Part shown: positions 36,493 to 44,314 of the stretch, piece after piece
How positions within the stretch are numbered: the first letter of the stretch is position 1
How the letters are laid out: each line of letters opens with the position of its first letter
Source of the DNA: Hamadaea flava
GTDB lineage: Bacteria; Actinomycetota; Actinomycetes; Mycobacteriales; Micromonosporaceae
Reading direction: 5' to 3'
Assembly (NCBI RefSeq): GCF_024172085.1
Contig: NZ_JAMZDZ010000001.1
Coordinates: 3,720,001-3,784,000 of the forward strand
DNA length: 64,000 bases
Translations under genes and position numbers: made by a program
The notes under the pieces: model-generated
The model's input: the letters and a program-made list of their open reading frames with translations, nothing else
The model's database searches: none
What the model was told of the DNA's origin: nothing

Positions 36493-36801
36493 GCAGACGG
36501 CACCCGGGCTGTCTCCCGAGTGCCGTAAGACCGACCGAGCCCGCACAGGCACCGCCCGAGTCCACAGTGAACATACCGGCGTCTCCCGCGCCGCCCGCAT
36601 CAGGGCCACCAGCCGTCACCCGTTAGCGTGACAGCCGGTCGTGCCTCTTGACATGAGCCGAGTGGCCAGATCCGGGCACCGCTCAAGATCATTCAGGTTA
36701 GCCGTCTCGGCGTCCGGGTACTTCTTTCGCGCCACACCATGATCAAACGACAACCGATCATGCCCCTGAAGCGTCTCTATATCGCAAGGAGGGGGCGAAA
36801 G
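36493..36801. other. Gene-poor intergenic DNA before the small ORF
   Basis: About 309 bp between the DUF397 stop and the small ORF. A reverse open frame at 36616-36855 exists but has no codon bias, family or ribosome site, so I do not call it. A TTGACA hexamer at 36648-36653 has no clear -10 partner. I see no other feature in this stretch. Confidence 0.5.
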
Positions 36802-36882
36802 ATGAGCGTCGGTGACCGGGATCGCAGCGTCATAGTGACCTGGATCGCTGCTCACCGGCGGTGGATCCGGTGGAATGAATAG
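36802..36882 (+). CDS. Candidate 26-residue small protein upstream of sigma gene
   Basis: ATG 36802 is preceded by AAGGAGGGGG at 36786-36795 with 6-nt spacing, one of the best ribosome sites in the window. The frame encodes 26 residues, starting MSVGDRDRSV and ending HRRWIRWNE, then TAG. The peptide is basic and has three tryptophans. About 70% of third positions are G or C, slightly above random for this region. It could be a small protein or a leader peptide for the sigma gene 215 bp downstream. No homologue is recognised. Confidence 0.4.
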   Translation: MSVGDRDRSVIVTWIAAHRRWIRWNE

Positions 36883-36979
36883 GGCAAACGCGGCGTTGAG
36901 CTGAAGCGCGACGAGGGGGTCGCCGAAAACCGCAGCTTATCGCGCTGATCAGCGAAGTCGCATGTGCCTTTCAGGGGTT

Positions 36980-37050
36980 TCACAGTTAGCTGTGACACTT
37001 TCAGACCGGCGAGAAGGAATCAGCTCCGTTGGTCATCTGTTAAGCAGATG
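36980..37050. promoter_or_regulatory. Two inverted repeats upstream of the sigma gene
   Basis: TCACAG-N4-CTGTGA (36980-36995) and CATCTG-N5-CAGATG (37034-37050) lie 102-47 bp before the sigma start, on either side of a possible promoter. They are short but perfect and could be operator sites for a dimeric regulator. I could not identify convincing -35 and -10 hexamers here. The region 36883-37096 otherwise shows nothing. Confidence 0.4.
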
Positions 37051-37096
37051 TCAGCACCGCACACCGTAGCGGTAATTACGGGGGAGGGACCCGAAC

Positions 37097-38038
37097 GTGG
37101 AGAACATGACGATCCTGCGCACCGACCAGGTGGCCGAGGAGCGTGACCTCGTCGGCGTCTACCTGCACGAGATCTCCCGCACGCCGCTGCTCGACGCGGC
37201 CCAGGAGGTCGAACTCTCCAAGGCTATCGAAGCCGGCCTGCTCTCCGAGCACTGGCTGGACGAAGACCAGATCCCCGAGGGGGTCAGCCGGGAAGAGCTC
37301 GAGCTACTGATCTCGGAGGGCAATCGCGCCAAAGACCTGTTCATCCGGGCCAACCTGCGGCTGGTCGTGTCGATCGCCCGCCGGTACGTCCGGTCCGGCA
37401 TGCCGATGCTCGACCTGATCCAGGAGGGCAACACCGGCCTGGTTCGGGCAGTCGAGAAGTTCGACTACGTCAAGGGCTACAAGTTCTCGACCTACGCCAC
37501 CTGGTGGATCCGGCAGGCGATCAGCCGCGCGATCGCGCAGCAGGAGCGTACGGTCCGGCTTCCGGTGCACCTCGTCGAGGACGTCAACCGGATGCGGAAC
37601 GTCGCCCGGCAGCTCACTCGCGAGCTGGGCTCCGAGCCCGAGCCGGAGCAGATCGCGGCCGCGCTCCAGGTGCCCGTCGAGCGGGTCAACGAGCTGATCC
37701 GCTGGTCGCAGGACACCGTGTCGCTCGACACCCCGGTCGGCGACGACGGCGACACCAACCTGGGTGACCTGGTGGCCGACTCCGACGCCCCGTCGCCGGA
37801 GGAGATCGTCCTCTCGGCCCTGGAGCGTCAGCGGATCGAGGGCCTGCTCAACCACCTCGACGACCGCTCGGCCGGCATCATGCGGGCGCGCTACGGCCTG
37901 GAAGACGGCCGCGAGCACTCGCTCACCGAGGTCGCGTCGCGCTTCTCGCTCTCCCGCGAGCGCATCCGGCAGCTGGAGATCCAGGCGCTGGGCCGGCTCC
38001 GCGAGCTGGCTCGGGCCGAGGGCCTGCAGACCGCCTAA
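37097..38038 (+). CDS. RNA polymerase sigma factor, primary-like (group 1/2)
   Basis: A 313-residue sigma-70 factor with regions 1.2 to 4.2. Region 1.2 is [32 protein letters not shown]. Region 2 includes [51 protein letters not shown]. Region 3 is [14 protein letters not shown]. Region 4.2 carries the [31 protein letters not shown]. It lacks the long N-terminal extension of the vegetative HrdB, so it is more likely a group 2 paralogue (HrdA/HrdD/SigB-like) than the main sigma. GTG 37097 has GGGGGAGGG about 9 nt upstream. A strong terminator follows. Confidence 0.93.
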   Translation: MENMTILRTDQVAEERDLVGVYLHEISRTPLLDAAQEVELSKAIEAGLLSEHWLDEDQIPEGVSREELELLISEGNRAKDLFIRANLRLVVSIARRYVRSGMPMLDLIQEGNTGLVRAVEKFDYVKGYKFSTYATWWIRQAISRAIAQQERTVRLPVHLVEDVNRMRNVARQLTRELGSEPEPEQIAAALQVPVERVNELIRWSQDTVSLDTPVGDDGDTNLGDLVADSDAPSPEEIVLSALERQRIEGLLNHLDDRSAGIMRARYGLEDGREHSLTEVASRFSLSRERIRQLEIQALGRLRELARAEGLQTA

Positions 38039-38051
38039 GCCCCAGTTGTAC

Positions 38052-38089
38052 GCAGAAAGCCCCGCCCGACATCGGGCGGGGCTTTCTGC
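38052..38089. terminator. Intrinsic bidirectional terminator
   Basis: Arms 38052-38069 and 38072-38089 pair over 17-18 bp (AAAGCCCCGCCCGA and its complement) with a very small loop. The stem ends in AAAG/CTTT, so both strands have short U-runs. It separates the convergent sigma (ending 38038) and NlpC/P60 (ending 38099) genes, as a bidirectional intrinsic terminator would. Confidence 0.93.
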
Positions 38090-38098
38090 TGTTACTGA

Positions 38099-39067
38099 CT
38101 AGGACTTGACTCGGCCGTAGCCGTACGGCGTCATCATGTCGATGCTGGCGAGTTTGACCGATTCGCCGAAGGTCGGGGCGTGGATGACCTTGCCGCTGCC
38201 GACGTAGATCGCCACGTGCCCGAGATCGGAGTAGAAGACCAGATCCCCTGGTGCCAGCTGGGACCGGCTGATCCGGGCGGTCTCGTCGTACTGGGTGGCG
38301 GCGTGGTGATAGAGGCTCACCCCGGCCGCCTTCCAGGCCGCCATGGTCAGGCCGGAGCAGTCGTAGCTGCTCGGTCCGTCGGCGCCCCAGGCGTACGGCT
38401 TGCCGATCGCGTTGTACGCGTACGTCACGGCGACTCCGGCCTTTCCGGAGACCGCCGGGATCTTCCCGGTGTATCGCCCGGAGGTCTGACTGCTCGTGCC
38501 GTACAGCTGCTTCTTCTGGGCTTCCAGTTTCTTCAGATCACCCTCGATCTGCTTCTTCTGGGCGGCCAGCTTCGCCACGTCCTCCTGGGCCTTGGCCAGG
38601 GCCGTCTGCAGCGCCGACTTCTGCTCGTCGTACTTGTCCCCGGCGTCGCGGGCCGACTCGATCATCGTCGTCTGCGTGTCGGCGAGCTGCTGCAACGTGC
38701 CGAGGCGTTCGACCACGTCCGTCGGTGACGAGGTACCGAGCAAGGCGTTCCAGGTCGCCAGCTGACCGCTTCCGGCGTACGCCGACGCGGCCAGCTTCGC
38801 GACCCGCTGGCGAGCGTCGTCCCGCTGGTGCGCCAGCGGGCCGAGCGACGTCTCCAGTTGCTGGATCTGCGCCTGCACCGACTTGGCCTGCTCGGTGCTC
38901 TTGTTGAACTGCTCGACGAGCTTCTCCAGTTTGGTCGACGCCTCGGTGATCTGTTTGGAGAGCTCGGACTCGGAGGGAGCCGCGTGGGCTGCGCCGGGCG
39001 CCAGGAGCACCGCCAGCGCAGCCACGAGAGGCATGGCGAATCGCCAACCCCGTGGGAGTAGTCGCAA
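38099..39067 (-). CDS. NlpC/P60 peptidoglycan endopeptidase (RipC-like)
   Basis: A 322-residue exported hydrolase. A signal peptide ends near GAAHA. Residues about 30-190 form a long coiled coil (SELSKQITEASTKLEKLVEQFNKSTEQ, KKQIEGDLKKLEAQKKQL). The C-terminal NlpC/P60 domain carries catalytic Cys in YDCSGLTMAAW, His in GHVAIYVG and a third residue at VIHAPTFGE. It cleaves D-glutamyl-meso-diaminopimelate bonds in peptidoglycan. TTG 39067 is the start and lacks a strong ribosome site. The upstream region carries a c-di-AMP riboswitch, the usual control of such genes in actinobacteria. Confidence 0.93.
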   Translation of the reverse strand: MRLLPRGWRFAMPLVAALAVLLAPGAAHAAPSESELSKQITEASTKLEKLVEQFNKSTEQAKSVQAQIQQLETSLGPLAHQRDDARQRVAKLAASAYAGSGQLATWNALLGTSSPTDVVERLGTLQQLADTQTTMIESARDAGDKYDEQKSALQTALAKAQEDVAKLAAQKKQIEGDLKKLEAQKKQLYGTSSQTSGRYTGKIPAVSGKAGVAVTYAYNAIGKPYAWGADGPSSYDCSGLTMAAWKAAGVSLYHHAATQYDETARISRSQLAPGDLVFYSDLGHVAIYVGSGKVIHAPTFGESVKLASIDMMTPYGYGRVKS

Positions 39068-39090
39068 GGGGGTGTGAACCTTTCTTCCGC

Positions 39091-39240
39091 GGCCCGACCT
39101 TCTCCGCAGGTCAGGGCCGGCCGCCTACCGGGTTAGCTGCGACGTTTGGCGTCACGGGCTCGCGCTGGAAGATTCGCGCTACCACGACCGGGGGAACGGC
39201 CGCGGATTCGCCCCACTTACCTGGGTCCCCGGTTCACAAT
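39091..39240 (-). promoter_or_regulatory. ydaO-type c-di-AMP riboswitch
   Basis: Read on the minus strand from about 39240, the leader contains the conserved blocks of the ydaO-yuaA family in order. These are GGGGACCC (39223-39230), GGGGCGAATCC (39204-39214), AGCTAACCCGGTAGGCGG (39121-39138) and GGAGA (39101-39105). It lies 24-173 nt upstream of the NlpC/P60 gene on the same strand. Binding of cyclic di-AMP switches expression of cell-wall hydrolases in actinobacteria. Arms GTGAACC (39231-39237) and GGTTCAC (39074-39080) may form an outer or alternative helix. Confidence 0.82.
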
Positions 39241-39524
39241 CAATCGCTGGTGACTCGACGGCACCGGCCAGGTGTCGGCCTTTTCTGGACGATCGGGGGC
39301 CTGACCAGCTCAGACACCGTAACCCGGGATTCGCGTCGTGCAAAGGGCAAGATGCACCCATCTGCCCATGATGGCCCCGGTTGGGCCGGGAAAGTTCATC
39401 AGCTCAGTCTGCGATCAGCTGGCATAAGAGGTGCCAAGGTGACAGGTGGCAGATTGAAGCACTTCCCAACGATGCCGGTCACTCCGACAATGAGCATACA
39501 AGCGTGTCACACGAGGAGGAGGCC

Positions 39525-40007
39525 ATGCAGCCTACCCGGCGCGCACAGGAGCTGAGCCTGCCCGGCATCCGGGTCACCGACCGGTGGTTCGTGGTGGGTC
39601 AGCGCAAGTTCGACGTCACCGAACTGCAGAACCTGCGGACGGTGCGCGGATCGCATCACCCCCTGGCGGTCCGCGCCGGGATCTGCGCGCTGCTGGCCGT
39701 GGCCGGCATCGGCGTCTTCTTCGACCGGCTGGAGCCCGTCGGCTTCGTCGGCCTGACAGTCGCCGCCCTTCTGCTCGCCGCGACCGCGGTCGCCGTCGCC
39801 TGGCGCAATCCCCGTAGCTACGAGATGTGGGCCGAGTATCGCGGTCTCAGCGTTCAGCTCTACTACTGCGACAACGAACGCCGCTACAACGCCGTCTCCC
39901 GTGCGGTCATCCGCGCCCGCGAGCGCGCGTACCTGGCGGATTCTCCCGTCGCCGACCAGTATCCGGCAGCGGCCGCGCAGGCCGCATGGTTCACGCAAGC
40001 TGCCTGA
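39525..40007 (+). CDS. DUF6232 family small membrane protein
   Basis: A 160-residue protein. The start region has the DUF6232 signature GIRVTDRWFVVGQRKFDVTELQNLRTVRG. Two adjacent membrane segments (VRAGICALLAVAGIGVFFDR, VGFVGLTVAALLLAATAVAVAW) and a basic cytosolic tail with YEMWAEYRGLSVQLYYCDNERRYNAVSRAVIRARE follow. The function is unknown. ATG 39525 has the strong ribosome site GAGGAGGAGG at 39513-39522. Two more genes on the same strand (MHYT, HD) follow it. Confidence 0.8.
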   Translation: MQPTRRAQELSLPGIRVTDRWFVVGQRKFDVTELQNLRTVRGSHHPLAVRAGICALLAVAGIGVFFDRLEPVGFVGLTVAALLLAATAVAVAWRNPRSYEMWAEYRGLSVQLYYCDNERRYNAVSRAVIRARERAYLADSPVADQYPAAAAQAAWFTQAA

Positions 40008-40106
40008 CTCGCACCAAGTGTGCGACATGCGACCCGGACATCTGCCGATAGTGGCAGGACAGTCATCCATCCGATGCTGTGCGGTCAAGGTCCGGGAGCA
40101 CCCCCA

Positions 40107-40937
40107 ATGCCGGAGATCCACCATTTCGCGTACGGCTGGTTCAACCCCGCGCTGGCGTACCTGCTGGCTTTCAGCGGTTGTCTGACCGGCCTGGTCTGCA
40201 CCACTCGCGCCCGTGCCGCCGGCACGCCGGCCCGCCGAGCCCGCTGGCTCATCCTCGGTTCGGTCTCCATCGGCGGCGCAGGCATCTGGCTCATGCACTT
40301 CATGGCGATGATCGGCTTCGACATCCCCGCCAGCCCCATCCGCTACAACCTGACCGCGACCGTGGCCAGCCTGCTGTTCGCGGTCGTGACGGTCGGCCTG
40401 GGCCTGTTCTTCGTCGGCACCGGCCGGCGCGGGATGGGCAAGTTGCTCGTCGGCGGCGTCTTCACCGGCTCCGGCGTGGTCGCGATGCACTACACCGGCA
40501 TGTACGCCATGCGCGTGTCCGGCCAGATCAGCTACGACGAGGGACTCGTCCTCGCCTCGGTGGTGATCGCGATCGTCGCGGCGACCGTCGCCCTGTGGTT
40601 CACCATCTCCGTCCAAGGTGGATGGAAATCGCTGCTGACCGCGGCCGCCGTCATGGCCTTCGCCGTCTGCGGCATGCACTACACCGCGATGGCGGCGTTG
40701 CGCGTACACCTGGAATCGACGGCGGCTCCAGCGACCGGGATCGCGCCGACGCTGCTCATCGTGCCCATCTTCGTCATCGCGGCGGCGACTCTGCTCGGCG
40801 CGTTCGTGAGCGCGTTGCAGGCCATGACGCAGGAGGAATTCGGCAGCGGGCCGATCACCCCGCCGTCCCAGGCCATCGTCCGCGTACCCCGGCCGCGCAC
40901 CACCTCCGGAGTCCACAGTGCACCCGGCCGGGATTGA
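40107..40937 (+). CDS. MHYT-domain membrane sensor without output domain
   Basis: A 276-residue integral membrane protein with about seven helices. It has three MHYT-type motifs: MHFMAM, MHYTGM and MHYTAM. Such repeats are proposed to bind metal, usually copper, to sense oxygen, CO or NO. In most MHYT proteins a GGDEF/EAL or histidine-kinase module follows; here only a 40-residue tail remains (TQEEFGSGPITPPSQAIVRV). ATG 40107 has GGGAG 9 nt upstream. It is followed 22 nt later by the HD-domain gene, so the two may be functionally linked. Confidence 0.9.
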   Translation: MPEIHHFAYGWFNPALAYLLAFSGCLTGLVCTTRARAAGTPARRARWLILGSVSIGGAGIWLMHFMAMIGFDIPASPIRYNLTATVASLLFAVVTVGLGLFFVGTGRRGMGKLLVGGVFTGSGVVAMHYTGMYAMRVSGQISYDEGLVLASVVIAIVAATVALWFTISVQGGWKSLLTAAAVMAFAVCGMHYTAMAALRVHLESTAAPATGIAPTLLIVPIFVIAAATLLGAFVSALQAMTQEEFGSGPITPPSQAIVRVPRPRTTSGVHSAPGRD

Positions 40938-40959
40938 CGGAATCTGCTAGAAACGGCGC

Positions 40960-41673
40960 ATGCTCCGAGACTTCCGGCCGACGTTGGCGATGATGCCCCT
41001 GCACGCGATCACCGAGGTCTACGGGGAGGAGGGGCTGCGAGAGCGGTTCCTCCACGAGATCTCCCGCTTCGGCGAGGCCGACCGCGTACGCCTGGAGCAG
41101 GCCCTCGATCTGGCCGCGGACCTGCACGGCGGGCAACGTCGCGTACGCGAGCCGTATCTGAATCACCTGTTGCGCGTGACGATCCGGATCCTCCACTACT
41201 ACCGGGTCGACGACGTGGACGTCCTCGTCGCCGCTCTGCTGCACGACGCGGCCGAGGATCAGGCGGACAAGCTGGTGGGAAGCGCGGACACGACGGCCGC
41301 GCTGGACCGCTTGGGTGAGTTGTTCGGGCCCCGGGTCCGCCGGCTGATCGCGGCCGTGACCAACCCGGAGTACACCCCGGACCGGCACGAACACGAGCAG
41401 TACCGCGAGCATCTCGCCGAGTCGCTGGACGCGGAGCCGTGGGCGCGGGTGATCAAGATCTCCGACTTCACCGACAACGGCGTGGGCGTCATCCACACCA
41501 CCGGGCCGAAGGTCAGCAGTTCGGCGCGCAAGTACCGGCCCCTCGTGCCGCTGTTCCGGGAGTTGATCCCCCGGGCCGACACGCCGCTGAGCGACGCCGC
41601 CAAAGCGCACATCCTGGACCAGCTCGATCTCGCTGAAGAGCGTTTCGCGGCGATTCTCGACGGCAGAGTTTGA
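40960..41673 (+). CDS. HD-domain hydrolase, SpoT-like hydrolase-only
   Basis: A 237-residue protein with an N-terminal HD domain similar to the hydrolase part of RelA/SpoT: FGEADRVRLEQALDLAADLHGGQRRVREPYLNHLLRV, then DVLVAALLHDAAEDQ (metal HD pair) and a distal WARVIKISDFTDNG aspartate. There is no synthetase, TGS or ACT domain, so a (p)ppGpp hydrolase of the MESH1/small alarmone hydrolase kind is possible, but other nucleotide phosphohydrolases share the fold. ATG 40960 is the start; ATG 40990 is an alternative. It follows the MHYT gene closely. Confidence 0.8.
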   Translation: MLRDFRPTLAMMPLHAITEVYGEEGLRERFLHEISRFGEADRVRLEQALDLAADLHGGQRRVREPYLNHLLRVTIRILHYYRVDDVDVLVAALLHDAAEDQADKLVGSADTTAALDRLGELFGPRVRRLIAAVTNPEYTPDRHEHEQYREHLAESLDAEPWARVIKISDFTDNGVGVIHTTGPKVSSSARKYRPLVPLFRELIPRADTPLSDAAKAHILDQLDLAEERFAAILDGRV

Positions 41674-41694
41674 CGGCCGTCAGCGCGACACGCC

Positions 41695-41743
41695 CGACAT
41701 ATGTTGGGGTTCTTTCTCGCGGCCACCACAACATGTAGGGTGA
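41695..41743. promoter_or_regulatory. Two NrdR-box-like sites upstream of nrdA
   Basis: Two imperfect palindromes with centres about 32 bp apart (near 41701.5 and 41733.5) match the NrdR consensus acaCwAtATaTwGtgt. The second, CACAACATGTAGGGTG, keeps the core CwA.AT.TwG; the first (ACATATGTTG) matches the right half best. About three turns separate them, as in known tandem NrdR sites. They lie 150-200 bp upstream of the nrdA start. NrdR repression of class Ia RNR is known in actinobacteria; binding here is inferred. Confidence 0.65.
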
Positions 41744-41896
41744 TTTCACCGGCTCGCCGCTAACGGCGGGCACGGGTCCGTCCACCGCGCCCACGCGCTG
41801 CCACTGGCTTCGCGTGCGCTGCGCTGTGCCCGCGAACCGTGCCGCGCGGGCGCCCGGCCGGCTGTGGAGGCTTGCGTTCTGGAGGGGGAACTGCCC

Positions 41897-44314
41897 ATGT
41901 CTACCGCGACATTGGGGATCGCACCGCACGAACTCGGTGAGACCCGGCACGCGCTGTTCGGCGAGGTCGAGGCGGCTGCGGCCGGGCTCGCCGAGGTGGA
42001 GCCGAATCGGGTGGCCGAGCCGGTGGTGGCCGGGGTGTGGCCCGGCGCTACCCAGGCTGACCTGCGACTTCGTGCGATCGAGACGGCGGCCGCGCTCGTC
42101 GCGCAGGAGCCGGCGTACTCGCGGCTCGCGGCGCGCCTGCTCGCCCGGCACATCCGCGAGGAGGTCGCCGGCCAGGGCGTACACCGATTCAGCGAATCGG
42201 TCGAGACGGGGCACCGCCTGGGGCTGATCGCCGACGACGTGGCCGAGTTCGTCGCGGCGCACGCCGGTGAGCTCGACGCCCTGGTCGATGACGGCGCCGA
42301 CGACCGCTTCGAGTACTTCGGCCTGCGGACGGTCTACGACCGGTACGTCTACCGGCACCCGACCAACCGGCAGGTCATCGAGACCGCCCAGCACTTCCTG
42401 CTCCGGGTCGCCTGTGGACTCATGGGGCCGGTCGGGGCGGCGGGCACCATCGGCCGGGCGGTGGCCGGCGGCGTGACGGGGGTCGCCGAGTTGTACCGGC
42501 TCATGAGCCGGCTGGCGTACCTGCCCAGCTCGCCGACCCTGTTCAACGCCGGAGCGCGGCGTCCCCAGCTGTCCAGCTGCTTCCTCCTCGACTCCCCCAA
42601 GGACGAGCTGGACTCGATCTACGAGCGCTACACGCAGGCCGCCCGCCTCTCCAAGTACGCCGGCGGCATCGGCATCTCGTGGAGCCGCATCCGCTCCCGG
42701 GGTTCGCTGATCCGGGGCACGAACGGGCTGTCCAACGGCATCGTGCCGTGGCTGCGTACCTTCGACTCCAGTGTGGCCGCGGTGAACCAGGGCGGCCGCC
42801 GCAAGGGCGCCGCCTGCGTCTACCTGGAGCCGTGGCACGCCGACGTCGAGGACTTCCTCCAGCTGCGTGACTCGACCGGCGACGAGAACCGGCGTACGCA
42901 CAACCTCCACCTCGCCAACTGGATCCCGGACGAGTTCATGCGCCGGGTCGAGGCCGACCAGCCGTGGTCGCTGTTCGACCCGAAGGTGGTGCCGCACCTG
43001 GTCGACCTGTGGGGCGGGGACTTCGACGTCGCGTACCGGAAGGCGGAGGCCGAGGGGCTGGCGACCAAGCAGGTCAGCGCCCGCGAGTTGTACGGCCGCA
43101 TGATGCGTACCCTCGCCCAGACCGGCAACGGCTGGATGACCTTCAAGGACCAGGCCAACCGGACCAGCAACCAGACGGCCGTCCCGGAGAACGTCGTCCA
43201 CCTGTCGAACCTGTGCACCGAGATCCTCGAGGTGACCTCGGACGGCGAGACGGCGGTGTGCAACCTCGGCTCGCTCAACCTGGCGGCGCACGTGCGGTTC
43301 GACGAAGCCGGCGGGGAGTTCGACTTCGCCGCCCTCAGCGAGTCGGTACGGATCGCGGTGACCGTGCTCGACCGCACGATCGACCTCTCCTACTACCCGA
43401 CCGCCGAGGCGGCCAAGGCGAACCTGCGCTGGCGGCCCACCGGCCTCGGGGTGATGGGGCTCGCCGACGTCTTCTTCCAGCTGCGGCTGGACTTCGACGC
43501 GCCGGAGGCGCTCGCGCTGTCCACCCGGATCGCGGAGGAGATCGCGCTGTCGGCGTACGAGACGAGCGCGGAACTGGCCGCGACGCTCGGCCGGCACGAG
43601 ACCTACGACCAGACACGGGCGGCGCAGGGCGTACTGCACGTCGACCACTTCCCCGACGCCGCGATCACCCAGGCCGCCCGGTGGGCCGCGCTGCGTACGC
43701 GGGTGGCCGAGGTCGGGCTGCGCAACTCGCTGCTGATCGCGATCGCGCCGACCGCCACGATCGCCTCGATCGCGGGCGCGGCCGAGTGCATCGAGCCGGT
43801 CGTCTCCAACCTCTTCAAGCGCGAGACGCTCTCCGGCGAGTTCCTCCAGGTCAATCGGCACCTGATCCAGGAACTCAAGGAGCACGGGCTGTGGACGGAC
43901 ACGCTCCGCGAGAAGATCGTCGCGACCGAGGGCTCGATCGCCGGGATCGACGAGATCCCGGCCGAGATCCGGTCCCGCTTCCGCACGGCGTGGGAGCTGC
44001 CGCAGCGGGCGCTGATCGACCTGGCCGCCGCGCGTACGCCGTTCATCGACCAGTCGCAGTCGCTGAACCTGTTCATGGCCGCGCCCAACATCGGCAAGCT
44101 CTCCTCGATGTACGCGTACGCCTGGCGCAAGGGTCTGAAGACCACCTATTACCTGCGCTCCCGGCCGGCGACCGCGATCGCCAAGACGACCCTGGCCGCC
44201 CAGCCCGGGTCGATCCGCCCGGTGTCGGCGCAGCCCGCACCGCAGCCGCGCGCGGCGATGTCCCTGATCAACCTGAACCTGGAGAACCCGGAAGTCTGCG
44301 AGGCCTGCCAGTGA
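41897..44314 (+). CDS. nrdA: Ribonucleotide reductase alpha subunit, class Ia
   Basis: An 805-residue large subunit that reduces ribonucleoside diphosphates to deoxy forms using a thiyl radical. Catalytic features are PSSPTLFNAGARRPQLSSCFLL (active-site Cys), NLCTEIL and GIGISWSRIRSRGSLI. The PTATIASIAGAAECIEP region and C-terminal radical-pathway tyrosines KTTYYLRSRP are also present. The end CEAC carries the C-terminal redox cysteines. Residues 1-95 include an ATP-cone-like allosteric domain. ATG 41897 has GGAGGGGG 8 nt upstream. The stop overlaps nrdB by 4 nt (GTGA), so it is coupled. Confidence 0.97.
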   Translation: MSTATLGIAPHELGETRHALFGEVEAAAAGLAEVEPNRVAEPVVAGVWPGATQADLRLRAIETAAALVAQEPAYSRLAARLLARHIREEVAGQGVHRFSESVETGHRLGLIADDVAEFVAAHAGELDALVDDGADDRFEYFGLRTVYDRYVYRHPTNRQVIETAQHFLLRVACGLMGPVGAAGTIGRAVAGGVTGVAELYRLMSRLAYLPSSPTLFNAGARRPQLSSCFLLDSPKDELDSIYERYTQAARLSKYAGGIGISWSRIRSRGSLIRGTNGLSNGIVPWLRTFDSSVAAVNQGGRRKGAACVYLEPWHADVEDFLQLRDSTGDENRRTHNLHLANWIPDEFMRRVEADQPWSLFDPKVVPHLVDLWGGDFDVAYRKAEAEGLATKQVSARELYGRMMRTLAQTGNGWMTFKDQANRTSNQTAVPENVVHLSNLCTEILEVTSDGETAVCNLGSLNLAAHVRFDEAGGEFDFAALSESVRIAVTVLDRTIDLSYYPTAEAAKANLRWRPTGLGVMGLADVFFQLRLDFDAPEALALSTRIAEEIALSAYETSAELAATLGRHETYDQTRAAQGVLHVDHFPDAAITQAARWAALRTRVAEVGLRNSLLIAIAPTATIASIAGAAECIEPVVSNLFKRETLSGEFLQVNRHLIQELKEHGLWTDTLREKIVATEGSIAGIDEIPAEIRSRFRTAWELPQRALIDLAAARTPFIDQSQSLNLFMAAPNIGKLSSMYAYAWRKGLKTTYYLRSRPATAIAKTTLAAQPGSIRPVSAQPAPQPRAAMSLINLNLENPEVCEACQ

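Noticed and set aside
36616-36855. Reverse 79-residue frame upstream of the sigma gene
   Set aside because: No ribosome site, no codon bias and no family, and it overlaps the better supported small ORF.
41744-41896. Possible B12 riboswitch upstream of nrdA
   Set aside because: Only a GCCACTG heptamer fits; the B12 box and the other conserved segments are absent.
41513-43885. Reverse-strand frame of 790 residues over nrdA
   Set aside because: Shadow of nrdA; no motifs, and the start overlaps the HD gene.
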